A DNA stretch of 40,911 bases from Tissierellia bacterium (GTDB lineage Bacteria > Bacillota > Clostridia > Tissierellales > Peptoniphilaceae), in assembly GCA_012728335.1 (NCBI GenBank), contig JAAYFG010000036.1, positions 1 to 40,911 of the forward strand, in the 5' to 3' direction. Both the position numbers and the translations under genes were made by a program. This document shows positions 18,873 through 28,211 of the stretch, piece by piece. Each line of letters opens with the position of its first letter. Positions within the stretch are counted from its first letter, which is position 1. Under the pieces are notes generated by a model. The model was not told the origin of the DNA. It made no database searches and saw only the letters and a program-made list of their open reading frames with translations.

Positions 18873-19325
18873 ATGAATAACTTTTTTATGAATGAAGCAC
18901 TAAAAGAAGCAAAGAAATCTTTTGACCTAGACGAAGTTCCCATAGGAGCAATAATAGTAAAAGATAACGAAATAATAGGAAGAGGACATAATACTAAGGA
19001 GCATACCAATAGTCCACTGAACCATGCAGAGATGATTGCAATAAGCAATGCTTGCGAAAAAATTGGTGATTGGCGACTTATTGGCTGTGATCTGTACGTT
19101 ACTCTTGAACCTTGTGCAATGTGTGCAGGAGCAATATTAAATTCTAGAATCAGCAATGTATATATAGGAACTAGAGATCAACGTATGGGTTGTGCTGGTA
19201 CTGTAATTAATCTATTAGATATGCCTACTTTCAACCACAAAGTTAAAGTTGAATTTGGAGTACTAGAAAATGAATCAAGCTCCCTAATCAGCTCTTTCTT
19301 CTTGAAACTTAGAAATAGAAAATAA
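18873..19325 (+). CDS. tadA: tRNA adenosine(34) deaminase
   Basis: TadA converts A34 of tRNA-Arg(ACG) to inosine so that it reads CGU, CGC and CGA. The 150-residue protein has the zinc deaminase signature: H51 and catalytic E53 in NHAEM, and C81/C84 in PCAMC. The TRDQRMGCAGT segment fits TadA rather than cytidine deaminase. A weak GGTGA ribosome site precedes the ATG. It is a lone plus-strand gene with a terminator right after the TAA stop. Confidence 0.95.
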   Translation: MNNFFMNEALKEAKKSFDLDEVPIGAIIVKDNEIIGRGHNTKEHTNSPLNHAEMIAISNACEKIGDWRLIGCDLYVTLEPCAMCAGAILNSRISNVYIGTRDQRMGCAGTVINLLDMPTFNHKVKVEFGVLENESSSLISSFFLKLRNRK

Positions 19326-19353
19326 AAAACCTGCAATTAATTGCAGGTTTTTA
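19326..19353. terminator. Bidirectional terminator between tadA and the lipoprotein gene
   Basis: A perfect 13-bp inverted repeat (19326-19338 / 19339-19351, AAAACCTGCAATT and its complement) with A- and T-runs on its ends. It serves both convergent genes. Confidence 0.85.
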
Positions 19354-19361
19354 TATTTAAA

Positions 19362-20474
19362 CTATTTTGCGTTTGTTGCTGCACCTTCCATAGCTGCCAT
19401 ATAGCCTTCAACAGTTATTGTAACAGTTGATGCTAATTCTGGAACGTCTGGAACATTTTTATGGTTTTCGTCTCTTTCTTTAACTGGCATAGAAGTAATT
19501 TCTTCAATTGTTTTACCAATTGTCCATTCTTCTAAGCTAGCAGCTTGTTCAAACCACTCAGCGCCAATTTCTGAAGCTTTTCTCATACCATAATCTTCTA
19601 ATAATTCTTTTTTAGTTAAGATATCGTCTTTTCTTTCAGCTATTTTACCTTCAGCATCTACATTTACTGGTAATTGCATAACATCAATGATATTAGCTAC
19701 AACTTTACCTTCAGCGTCAAATGCTAAAGCACTCATAGTAGTATTAACTTGGATCTTAGCTAATTTATCTCCATCAGCTGGTGTTCCCGCAACGCTAGTA
19801 GTAACTCCAAGACCTAATTCAACTGCTTCACCTTGAACGTCTACTGCATTTTCCCAAGCTTCAGCAATAGCTGCTTGGTAAGATTCAATAGTTACTGTTA
19901 CAGTTGATGCTAATTCTGGAACGTCTGGAATAGCAATATGGTTTTCGTCTCTTTCTTTAACTGGCATATTTACAACTTCATCAGCTGTTTTACCTATACA
20001 CCATTCTTCAAGAGAAGCGTATTGTTCATGAATTTCTGCTCCAATTTCTGAAGCTTTTCTCATACCATATTCATCAGCTTTTACTTTTTTCGTTGGATAA
20101 GTATCTTCTGGATTTAAGTCTGCATCTGAATTATCTGCTGCAAAGTTTGCTTTAGTTTGAGCTTCGTCAATTTGAATTTTAACGATTTTACCTTCTGAAT
20201 CAAATGCTACTGCTGCAATAGAAATATCTGCTTGTGCTACTGCCGCTTTATCACCATCGGCATCTTTAGATGAATTTGTTCCACCTACAATACCTAAACC
20301 AATTTTAGCAATTGCGCCTTCAGCAACTTCTGCTGGTTCTTCTGTTTCTTCAGTTTCAGTTTCTTCAACTGGAGCTGGAGTTGGTTCTTCAACTTTCTCT
20401 TCTTTTTTACCACAAGCTACAACAGACATTGACATCGTAGCAAGTGCTAATAATAGTGCTAACTTTTTCTTCAT
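19362..20474 (-). CDS. Secreted lipoprotein made of two tandem repeat domains, function unknown
   Basis: 370 residues. Residues 1-21 are a lipoprotein signal (three lysines, hydrophobic core, SVVAC with lipid-attached C21). An acidic Glu/Pro/Thr linker follows to about residue 53. Two homologous domains of about 150 residues come next, each with the order: AKIGLG/VELGLG, S.(A/L)AFD.EGK(I/V)V, a polar loop, YGMRKASEIGAE, LEEW.IGKT, MPVKERDENH and VPDVPELASTVT(V/I)T(I/V). Related YGM-KAS-GKT lipoproteins are known from clostridia but I know no proven function; a weak resemblance to extracellular FMN-binding repeats is only a guess. It has its own promoter and a GGGGGA ribosome site. Stop is TAG. 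Confidence 0.88.
   Translation of the reverse strand: MKKKLALLLALATMSMSVVACGKKEEKVEEPTPAPVEETETEETEEPAEVAEGAIAKIGLGIVGGTNSSKDADGDKAAVAQADISIAAVAFDSEGKIVKIQIDEAQTKANFAADNSDADLNPEDTYPTKKVKADEYGMRKASEIGAEIHEQYASLEEWCIGKTADEVVNMPVKERDENHIAIPDVPELASTVTVTIESYQAAIAEAWENAVDVQGEAVELGLGVTTSVAGTPADGDKLAKIQVNTTMSALAFDAEGKVVANIIDVMQLPVNVDAEGKIAERKDDILTKKELLEDYGMRKASEIGAEWFEQAASLEEWTIGKTIEEITSMPVKERDENHKNVPDVPELASTVTITVEGYMAAMEGAATNAK
19423..19967. repeat. 477-bp in-frame duplication within the lipoprotein gene
   Basis: Blocks 19423-19490 and 19900-19967 are about 90 percent identical over 68 bp, and the block starting at 19564 matches that starting at 20041. Both pairs are 477 bp apart (159 codons). The high DNA identity at fixed spacing shows a duplication kept similar by recency, conversion or selection. 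Confidence 0.8.
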
Positions 20475-20507
20475 TAATTAATCCCCCTATTAATTTATTC
20501 ATTATCA

Positions 20508-20536
20508 ATCATACATATAATTATTGAGTTTGTCAA
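20508..20536 (-). promoter_or_regulatory. Promoter of the duplicated lipoprotein gene
   Basis: TTGACA (20531-20536), 17-bp spacer, TATGAT (20508-20513) on the minus strand. RNA would start near 20501, about 27 nt before the ATG. The strength suggests an abundant surface protein. Confidence 0.75.
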
Positions 20537-20597
20537 TCTATTAGCATATTATTTCACAAATATTTCAACTTATTTTTCGACTAATACTCTATTATAA

Positions 20598-21008
20598 TTA
20601 CATTATATATTCACTACCTGGACTTAAGAAATTTCTAGTGTTTTCTAACGCCTCTACTAATTGGTTTACTTTGTCTTTAAGTGCCAATACATCGTCAATA
20701 TACGCTTCTTTCTCAATAAGCATATCATCTGTAACTTCATTCTGACTCAAAATAAAGCTAGATACGGGAAAATCTATGATAACGCTGTTGAAATCAACCA
20801 TATCATCAAGTTCATCTTCCAGTTTAGAGAGAGCTGATTTCACATTCTCTATTTGTACGAATATATAATCGTCAAAATTCTTTTTATCATCACTTTTGCT
20901 CTCTGCTGAAATTCCTTCAATTAAAAAATCTATTTCTTCCATTGCCTTTTCACTATATATAATGACCCTGTCTATTTCATTAATCAGTTCATTGTTTTCA
21001 TATAACAT
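20598..21008 (-). CDS. Small acidic helical protein of unknown function after addA
   Basis: 136 residues, mostly predicted helix, rich in Glu, Asp, Ile and Leu with heptad-like stretches (about 1-30, 50-75 and 95-125), so a coiled coil is likely. There are no cysteines, membrane segments or signal peptide. ATG at 21006-21008 with an AGAGGT site, 16 bp after the addA stop, so it is very likely co-transcribed with addB-addA. I do not recognise the family. The position suggests, without proof, a link to DNA repair. Stop is TAA. Confidence 0.75.
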   Translation of the reverse strand: MLYENNELINEIDRVIIYSEKAMEEIDFLIEGISAESKSDDKKNFDDYIFVQIENVKSALSKLEDELDDMVDFNSVIIDFPVSSFILSQNEVTDDMLIEKEAYIDDVLALKDKVNQLVEALENTRNFLSPGSEYIM

Positions 21009-21024
21009 TTCTTTACCTCTATTA

Positions 21025-24000
21025 TTAAATATCTATATTACAATACATGCAGTCTCCACAACCTTCAAAATATCTTTCTATGCTATCACTTCCGCTAATA
21101 AACTTCAAGTATGCATTTATTTCGCCGAGAGTGCTCTCTATTGCAACTTTGGAAATATCTACATCTACGATGCTTCCATCTCTCAAAAAGTATATTGAAG
21201 CTTCCTTAACCATTCTATCATATATTTTTTCCATTGCATACGAATACAATTGCAATTGCGGAGTATAAAGTTTTACTAATTCATCTTTATTACCCAACTT
21301 ATTCGTCTTGAAATCTGCGATGATTAAATCATCACCATCAAATTGAACTAAATCCACTGCACCATTAATATACCCATTTTTTAGGGAAACTGTAAAATCA
21401 ACTTCTGTTTCAGAGTCAAGCTTTTTAAATATCTTTAGGAAGTTTGCTACATATGTCGACAAATCAGAGATATCTCCTTCATCATAATCAATCATCTCAC
21501 TATCTAGAACATCTCGTAGTATGTTTTCACTATATCCTTTTTCTATTATGTTTTCTATTACTTTATGGATCAATGTCCCTTTAGTAAGTGGATCTATATT
21601 GCTAGAACTATCTTTATTCACTTCCTCTTCTAAGGCAATATCTACCTCAGAATCTTTAGTTGCCTCATCAAGAACACTTTCTTTAATCTTCAAGATATAT
21701 TTAAAATAGTACTGTTTTTTACACTTCTTAAATATTTGAAATGCAGTTATATTAGAAAGACTTTTTCTACTATCATCTACATCTTTATCCATTAGAATAG
21801 GAGTTAAAACTTCGTTTGTATCAGTAGAGTCAGTATTTAGTCTTTGAAACTCCGGTACCCTTTCTGATTCTTTTGAAGATATATTGGTAATTTCAATATA
21901 TTGATTGGTTCCTATGTCAATCAGTCTACCTAAAAGAGTCTTGGGATTGACTTTCTCGTGCCCAATTCCCGAAAGGATAAGTTGTTCCTCAGCTCTAGTC
22001 ATAGCAACATAAAGTAGTCTATTTAACTCCTCGTTTTCTTTTTTCAGTATAATATCTCCAAGTTCTTGATATAGCAGATTATTATCTTTTATATTAATGC
22101 CCATCCCAAATCTAGAATCAAATCGTATCTTAGAATTATCAGATCTAGCCTTATTTGTAGTATCATATAGGATTACTATTTTAAACTGCAATCCTTTGGA
22201 ACCATGAATTGTCATTAAATTAATTGCATCTAGTCCCGATTTTTCTACATCTGCTTCTGTTTCTCTACTCTCTTTAACTTCTTCTATATAATCAATAAAA
22301 TCTTCTATATATCCATTGTTATTTATTGAATACTCCATAGCCATATCTTTATATTTATTGATATTTGCAATGGATTGATCTGAAAACTTCTTCATTGCAT
22401 AGATTTCTTCTACCCTAAAGATTTCTACTGCCTTATCAACAATTTCCCATGTTTCTAATCTGGGAAGTATGTTATTTAGAGCTATCAACTTTCCATACCC
22501 AGCATTGCATTTTTTGGATACTTGGGAATATTCTCTCATTCCATCTATTACTTTACTCTTATTTAACAGTTTGATCTTCAATAATTCATCGTCACTTAAC
22601 CCAATTAATGGACTTCTCATTAATCCAATAAGACTTAAATCATCATTAAGATTGGAAATAGACTTAAGTAAATTATTCAGGTCAATAATCTCATTTTGAG
22701 TATAAAAATTCCCACTACTGCTGTTGATATAAGGTATTGAAGATTCTTTAAGCTTTTCTTCTAGATATTTAAGCTTTGAAGTTCGTCTAAACAAAATTGC
22801 AATATCACTATAAGAATAGCCAGACTCAATTGCCACTTTTATCTTTTCTACTATTAGCTCGGCTTCTAACTCAAACTCACTTAAATCACTTTCTCCATCT
22901 GGATATATAATTTCTACCATTTCATTTTCAATCTCTTTATGGTGTTCCATTCCGTTATAGTCTTTTATCAAATAGGAAAACACTTCATTTACGGCATCAA
23001 TTATTCTCTTTGAGGATCTATAATTCACTTTCAAATTTATGACCAAGCCATCAGCTTTCTCTATATCCTTTAAAGTTTCATTGTAAGCTTCAACATCTGC
23101 ACCCCTAAAAGCGTAAATTGACTGTTTAGGATCTCCTACTACGAAGAGATTGTTTCTGTCCAAAGGTTTATTTACACTACATAATTTATAAAAAAGTTCT
23201 CTTTGAATTAAATTTGTATCTTGATATTCATCAATCATAATATATCTAAATTGATTCTGATAATGCTCTACGATTTTGCTGTCATTTAGCAATTCATTAC
23301 ATTTTATCAGTAAGTCTTCATAGTCTAAAACTCCTAGCGAATCCTTCTCTTTTGAAAAAGCCTTATCCATCTCATTAATTAATTTTAGTGAGATTTCATA
23401 ATACTTCATATTCAGTTTTTCATACTTCACTAAATAGCCAGAAAGATATTCTGCAACTTCATCTAAGTCTTTTTGATATGCCTTACAGGTCCCTGTGTTA
23501 TTAAGAATGTAATTAATTATCTCTAATTCATCCGTTTCGCTATATTTTTTCAACTTGAAAGTTTCCCATATCTCACTTTTAGTAAGTTCAATTATCTTCT
23601 TAGATCTCTTTTGAGTCACAGCAATTTCTTCGTATAAAGAAACTATATCATCTACTTTTTCACTACTTAATTCCACATCTATTATTTTTGAATCTATTAA
23701 ACCAATTATCTCTTCATCAGTTTGAAGGTCAATCCTTCTTTTTTTATACATTGAATTAAATAATCCTACTAATTCATTTACACTTGAGTATTTAAATTCT
23801 AACATTAAGTCCTTTAGTACTTCATTGTCCTCTAAATTTGCTTTTAATACAGAAGCAATAGCAGAATTTAACAGTTTCTCTCCACTGAAATCATCTATTA
23901 CTTCGAAATTAGGATCAATTTCAGCTTCAATGGGATTTTCTCTCAAAATATTGGTGCAAAAAGAGTGAATTGTCGATATATGAGCAGCGTTCATTTGATT

Positions 24001-24267
24001 ATAATAATCCATGTTTCTCGGGCTTTCACGTCTTCTTTTATATAACTCATCACTAATTCTAGTCTTCATTTCTGCACTAGCTTTTTTTGTAAAAGTTATT
24101 GCAAGTATTGATTCAACTTCCCTGCCAATTGGTAATTTACCATTATTTAGTATTTCAATATATCTATCAGTAAGCACTTTGGTCTTTCCAGTACCAGCAC
24201 TGGCATTTACACATATATTTTTATCTATGGTCTTAATTGCCAATTCCTGTTCTCTGTTATAGTTCAT
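21025..24267 (-). CDS. addA: ATP-dependent helicase/nuclease subunit A
   Basis: AddA is the 3'-5' UvrD-type helicase and nuclease of AddAB, which resects double-strand breaks for RecA loading. The 1080-residue protein has Walker A ASAGTGKT at residues 22-29, motif II MIDEYQDTN, motif III GDPKQSIYAFRGAD, and the later MTIHGSKGLQF and VAMTRAEEQL. The C-terminal RecB-type nuclease has GAVDLV and IIADFKTNK. Unusually, the nuclease domain has a lone Cys near residue 848 (FKKCKKQYYFKY) and ends with CGDCMYC (C1070, C1073, C1076), the layout of an iron-sulfur-stapled nuclease usually seen in AddB. It overlaps addB by 11 bp. Stop is TAA. Confidence 0.95.
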   Translation of the reverse strand: MNYNREQELAIKTIDKNICVNASAGTGKTKVLTDRYIEILNNGKLPIGREVESILAITFTKKASAEMKTRISDELYKRRRESPRNMDYYNQMNAAHISTIHSFCTNILRENPIEAEIDPNFEVIDDFSGEKLLNSAIASVLKANLEDNEVLKDLMLEFKYSSVNELVGLFNSMYKKRRIDLQTDEEIIGLIDSKIIDVELSSEKVDDIVSLYEEIAVTQKRSKKIIELTKSEIWETFKLKKYSETDELEIINYILNNTGTCKAYQKDLDEVAEYLSGYLVKYEKLNMKYYEISLKLINEMDKAFSKEKDSLGVLDYEDLLIKCNELLNDSKIVEHYQNQFRYIMIDEYQDTNLIQRELFYKLCSVNKPLDRNNLFVVGDPKQSIYAFRGADVEAYNETLKDIEKADGLVINLKVNYRSSKRIIDAVNEVFSYLIKDYNGMEHHKEIENEMVEIIYPDGESDLSEFELEAELIVEKIKVAIESGYSYSDIAILFRRTSKLKYLEEKLKESSIPYINSSSGNFYTQNEIIDLNNLLKSISNLNDDLSLIGLMRSPLIGLSDDELLKIKLLNKSKVIDGMREYSQVSKKCNAGYGKLIALNNILPRLETWEIVDKAVEIFRVEEIYAMKKFSDQSIANINKYKDMAMEYSINNNGYIEDFIDYIEEVKESRETEADVEKSGLDAINLMTIHGSKGLQFKIVILYDTTNKARSDNSKIRFDSRFGMGINIKDNNLLYQELGDIILKKENEELNRLLYVAMTRAEEQLILSGIGHEKVNPKTLLGRLIDIGTNQYIEITNISSKESERVPEFQRLNTDSTDTNEVLTPILMDKDVDDSRKSLSNITAFQIFKKCKKQYYFKYILKIKESVLDEATKDSEVDIALEEEVNKDSSSNIDPLTKGTLIHKVIENIIEKGYSENILRDVLDSEMIDYDEGDISDLSTYVANFLKIFKKLDSETEVDFTVSLKNGYINGAVDLVQFDGDDLIIADFKTNKLGNKDELVKLYTPQLQLYSYAMEKIYDRMVKEASIYFLRDGSIVDVDISKVAIESTLGEINAYLKFISGSDSIERYFEGCGDCMYCNIDI

Positions 24268-27211
24268 CTTCGCCTACCTCTTTCTCATCATATCTGCACA
24301 CATCTTTAAAAGGACAATGTTCATTACATTTTTTCGGTCTTACTCTATAATCTCCATTCAATATTGACTCGTATATTCCCAATAAATCTTGTTCAATGGA
24401 ATCAAGAAAATCAATTAGTCCCTCAGAATCTAATTTATTCTTCGAATTTCCACTATAGTATTTAGTATTCATGAAAGCATGGTTTATCTTTCTAGTCCGA
24501 ATCTCTTCGTATATGGCCGCTGCAACGGTTTCTTTTCCAATACCTAGAGAATATATAGGCATCTGCAACACTTCACCTCTCATGACGCTTGATGATGTAG
24601 GACTGCTTGACGTCTTGTAATCTATGATTATATTAGCTTCTCCATTACTATCTATTCTGTCAATTCTTCCTAAAATATTAAAATCACTATTCAATTTAGA
24701 TTTGTAGTAAAATTCCTCTTCATAGTACTTTGGCAAAAACTTGAAATCCATATCTGCCAATCTGTTTAAATCCTCGTTTATAAGTCCAATTACTGAATAA
24801 TTTATTACATCTAAATATACTCGTCCTTCATTTTTTGAAGTATCTATATCGTATTTACTAGATATAGCATCTGCTATCATATTTATTTCATCAGTCAGCA
24901 GTTCTAAATTATCATGAAACCTATTTAACTCTAAACTGTTTTTCTTATAGAATATCTGTAGAATTTCATGTAGTATATTTCCTCTATTTCGATAGAATTG
25001 ATCTTCATATTGTCTATCCATCTTCTCTATATTCATTACATACTTCATATAAAATAAAAATGGACAATCATAATAGGTTTGTAGACTATTGGCTGAGTAC
25101 TTATAGTCTTTAAACAAGTTTATGATATATTCAATGTTTTCAGAGTTTTTTACTACCCCAGCAAAAGGATTGTCACCTTTAAATCTCTCTATCTCAGTAG
25201 ACACTAATTCATTTATAATATCAAAGTATTCTTTATCCAATGCTTTTACATAGTTAATATACTCTGCACTGTTTAAGACATCTTTGTCATAAAGTATTTT
25301 TAGTTTCAAGTCCTTAATAGTCGTTATTTCATCGTAATTGCTCTTAATTCTATTAGTATTTTCAACTAAAACACTTCCCAAATCCTCTATCTTTAGTCTA
25401 TCTGCAATATCCCTAACTAGAATTGAACTTTCTGTCTTATTCTCCTGATCTTCCGACGTAAATGATATATACAATTTCTTATTAGTATTGGAAACAGCAT
25501 TGCAGAATTTCAGTATTTCATTATCAAAAATTTCTTCTTTAGATTTTATATCTATTCCCTGCTTTAAAAGCATATCCCAATTTCTAGAATTTAATATGAA
25601 ATTGTCTTCTTCCACAGACGGGTAAGAAGAATTCATGCCACATAAAAACCTGATATCGTCTTTTAAACCAAGAGCGTTGATAAAACTATATACATTCACT
25701 CCGCCTTCAGTCCTACTAGACTTGTATTCACTAGTATTTAAGTATTGGCTTAATAATTCGATTAGTTCATTTGTTTCAAGTTCTAAGACTTCTTTTGAGT
25801 CCCTCAATTTCCCAATGGACTCTTCAATCAATTTATGAGAGTGGATATCTCGTTTAAGTATTTTTTCATCATAATCTTTCTGATTATCATCTAAGATTTT
25901 TTTAAGCACTTTAAACTCTTCGTAATATTTTCCTAATTCCTCAACAAACTCATTCTCACTAAATCTATTTAATAGAGACTCAATTCTTGATATCAACTGT
26001 TTTACATCATCGTAATATTCCATGTCAAAACAAAGGTCTTCACCTGTATCAAAGATTGACTTAAGTTCAGAAAGTGAATTGAACTCTAGTGGTCTCAATG
26101 CTTTTTCGAGAGAATGTTTGTCTTCTATTTCCAAATCACAGAAGTAATAGTTTTTGATGTAGTTAATTACGTCTTTTCTCTCTCCACCAGTTTCTAAAAT
26201 AGCTAGAATTCCTAACAATTCCCTAATTATTGGCGAGTTTTTAAAATTAGAATTATAGTATACGTTTAACTTAATTCCCTCTTCAATTGCCACTTTGGAA
26301 ATAATATCCAAATAGTCATTGGAACTAACCACTATAGAAATATTTTCCAGTGGGCATTCTTCATTTTCTGCCTTGATAAATTCAAATATTTTCTTCACTT
26401 CAAAATATTTGGTCTTTCCACGAATAAACTTGATATCATCAGTTTGTACTTCAGTTTCGCATAAAGTCGTTTTAGCCAGTTCATTAAAAATGGTACTTTC
26501 GTCATCAAATCTTTTATCCACTGTGTTCAAAAAGGATAAATCAGCTTTGGTCTTTTCAATAATTGTGTTTCTCCTATCTACATCATATGGTAGTTTCACA
26601 AGTATTTTCACACCAGAATCAGCCATTGACTTAATTAGTTCCATTTCAATCCTTCTAAACTCCAAAAAATCACTGATTATTACACTCTCAAATGGAAATG
26701 TATACTCTTTTTCCTTTAATATATCTATGCAGATTATATATTCATCTTCTCTGTCATTTAGTTTATATGTGCTCAAAAAGCTTTCATATCTCTCATAAAT
26801 AAGTTTTATCTCTTCTATTGATTCAGGACCACTAACTGAAAATAACTGGTCCACACTAAGTATGTTTCTTTTAAACTCAGTTATTATTTGCTCTACTTGC
26901 AAGAAAAAACCATCTTTATCGCCCATATGCGCATAATAAGATAGTTTTCCTTCATTTAACAATTCATTATAAGCCCTTCTCAAAAGTATATTCTTTTGAA
27001 AAGTATCTATTTTCTTAATATCTTTTCCTATAATCAACCCTACTAAATCGTCAAATGAAATGATCTGATTATTTAGCACTCCACCTTTTCTATCGGCAAA
27101 TTCAATAGTCTTTCGCCTTAAAAGAGAAGCATTGGGAAGAATGTAAGTCTCCCCATTTGCTCCTTCTTGATTTTCCCCTACTTTATAGTTTGACAACATT
27201 AAATACTTCAT
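24257..27211 (-). CDS. addB: ATP-dependent helicase/nuclease subunit B
   Basis: AddB pairs with AddA and supplies the second RecB-type nuclease. The start is placed at the ATG 27209-27211 (984 residues); a TTG twelve bases upstream sits against the AAAGG site and overlaps the previous stop. The N-terminal helicase-like part shows no Walker A sequence, as in RexB-type proteins. The nuclease domain has the Fe-S cysteines: one in YYDCPFLFYMKY and three in CNEHCPFKDVC near the C-terminus, with GRIDRID and IIIDYKTSS as active-site motifs. It starts 2 bp after the ROK kinase stop and overlaps addA by 11 bp, which implies translational coupling. Stop is TAA. Confidence 0.93.
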   Translation of the reverse strand: MKYLMLSNYKVGENQEGANGETYILPNASLLRRKTIEFADRKGGVLNNQIISFDDLVGLIIGKDIKKIDTFQKNILLRRAYNELLNEGKLSYYAHMGDKDGFFLQVEQIITEFKRNILSVDQLFSVSGPESIEEIKLIYERYESFLSTYKLNDREDEYIICIDILKEKEYTFPFESVIISDFLEFRRIEMELIKSMADSGVKILVKLPYDVDRRNTIIEKTKADLSFLNTVDKRFDDESTIFNELAKTTLCETEVQTDDIKFIRGKTKYFEVKKIFEFIKAENEECPLENISIVVSSNDYLDIISKVAIEEGIKLNVYYNSNFKNSPIIRELLGILAILETGGERKDVINYIKNYYFCDLEIEDKHSLEKALRPLEFNSLSELKSIFDTGEDLCFDMEYYDDVKQLISRIESLLNRFSENEFVEELGKYYEEFKVLKKILDDNQKDYDEKILKRDIHSHKLIEESIGKLRDSKEVLELETNELIELLSQYLNTSEYKSSRTEGGVNVYSFINALGLKDDIRFLCGMNSSYPSVEEDNFILNSRNWDMLLKQGIDIKSKEEIFDNEILKFCNAVSNTNKKLYISFTSEDQENKTESSILVRDIADRLKIEDLGSVLVENTNRIKSNYDEITTIKDLKLKILYDKDVLNSAEYINYVKALDKEYFDIINELVSTEIERFKGDNPFAGVVKNSENIEYIINLFKDYKYSANSLQTYYDCPFLFYMKYVMNIEKMDRQYEDQFYRNRGNILHEILQIFYKKNSLELNRFHDNLELLTDEINMIADAISSKYDIDTSKNEGRVYLDVINYSVIGLINEDLNRLADMDFKFLPKYYEEEFYYKSKLNSDFNILGRIDRIDSNGEANIIIDYKTSSSPTSSSVMRGEVLQMPIYSLGIGKETVAAAIYEEIRTRKINHAFMNTKYYSGNSKNKLDSEGLIDFLDSIEQDLLGIYESILNGDYRVRPKKCNEHCPFKDVCRYDEKEVGEDEL

Positions 27212-27213
27212 GA

Positions 27214-28116
27214 CTATTTCCAACCTTTAAATAATGGTAAACTAGCAGCACCTATAATTCCAGCATCGTTTAAATATGCAGCTTTTATGACATTTATATC
27301 TGAATAGTTGTTAATGTGTTTCTCATACGAATCAAGCATTTCCTCCCACCAGTATTCAGCCGAATTAATAACTCCACCACCGATAATAACACCTGCTGGA
27401 TCAAGCATATTCTTTATGGAAGTAAGAAATATTCCAAAGTCATAGGCAAATTGTTTTACTGCCTTTTTAGCATTTTCATCAGTGCTCATTCTCTCAATTA
27501 TCTCTTCACCAGTAATTCTATTTCCTGTTAGCTCTTCGTAATTAAGTTCTATTGCTGTCCCAGAAATATATCTTTCTACACATCCTTTTTGTCCGCACAT
27601 ACATTGTCTTCCATCAGGAGAAAAAATCACATGACCTAATTCTCCGCCTAAATAGTTGTGTCCATGAACCAATTTGCTTTTATCAATATAAATACCGCCA
27701 CCTAATCCGGTTCCTAGTGTGATTAAAACAAAACTATCTAAGTCTTTGGCAGCTCCAATCCACTTTTCACAAAGTGCCGCACAATTGGCATCATTTTCGA
27801 TGTATATATCATAATTAGGAAACACATTTTCAACATATGATTTAATATCTGTGTTCGCCCAATCGACAATGTTACCACCGATATTGGTAACTTTACCAAG
27901 TTCAGTATTGATATTTCCAGGAGAACCTATTCCTATTCCACTTACTTCATCAAAGTCATTTAGAAGTTCGCTAATTACATGATTAATCCCATCTAGTACT
28001 TCAGATTTATCTTTTGAAGTTTTTATACTGTATCTCTTTACGATTTCGCCTTTTTCATTTACGACTCCACCACTGATTTTTGTACCGCCTAAGTCTATTC
28101 CAATATAGTAATTCAT
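27214..28116 (-). CDS. ROK-family sugar kinase, probably glucokinase
   Basis: It phosphorylates a hexose (glucose in the closest clostridial relatives) with ATP. 300 residues from the ATG at 28114-28116, with GAGGAG eight bases upstream; a GTG nine bases earlier abuts the ribosome site and is rejected. The P-loop-like motif IGIDLGGTK is at residues 4-12. The ROK zinc motif CMCGQKGCVERY and the preceding GGELGH are present. The gene lies inside a repair/RNA operon, 2 bp before addB, so its context does not help function. The substrate is inferred from family only. Stop is TAG. Confidence 0.9.
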   Translation of the reverse strand: MNYYIGIDLGGTKISGGVVNEKGEIVKRYSIKTSKDKSEVLDGINHVISELLNDFDEVSGIGIGSPGNINTELGKVTNIGGNIVDWANTDIKSYVENVFPNYDIYIENDANCAALCEKWIGAAKDLDSFVLITLGTGLGGGIYIDKSKLVHGHNYLGGELGHVIFSPDGRQCMCGQKGCVERYISGTAIELNYEELTGNRITGEEIIERMSTDENAKKAVKQFAYDFGIFLTSIKNMLDPAGVIIGGGVINSAEYWWEEMLDSYEKHINNYSDINVIKAAYLNDAGIIGAASLPLFKGWK

Positions 28117-28121
28117 TGTCT

Positions 28122-28211
28122 TCACTCCTCATAACCGCCACCAATGAACTCGCGAAGTATTGAATCCTTAGGAACTACATCTTCATCAATTATTTCTTTT
28201 GCCCATTGAAG
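28122..28211 (-). pseudogene. In-frame 29-codon continuation of the nucleoside kinase beyond a TAA
   Basis: After the TAA at 28212-28214 the same frame stays open and encodes about 29 residues ending KDSILREFIGGGYEE and TGA. SILREFIGG is the typical C-terminus of this TGS/uridine-kinase-like family as I remember it, so this is the lost tail of the kinase, not a chance ORF. It ends just before the ROK gene start. Confidence 0.7.
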
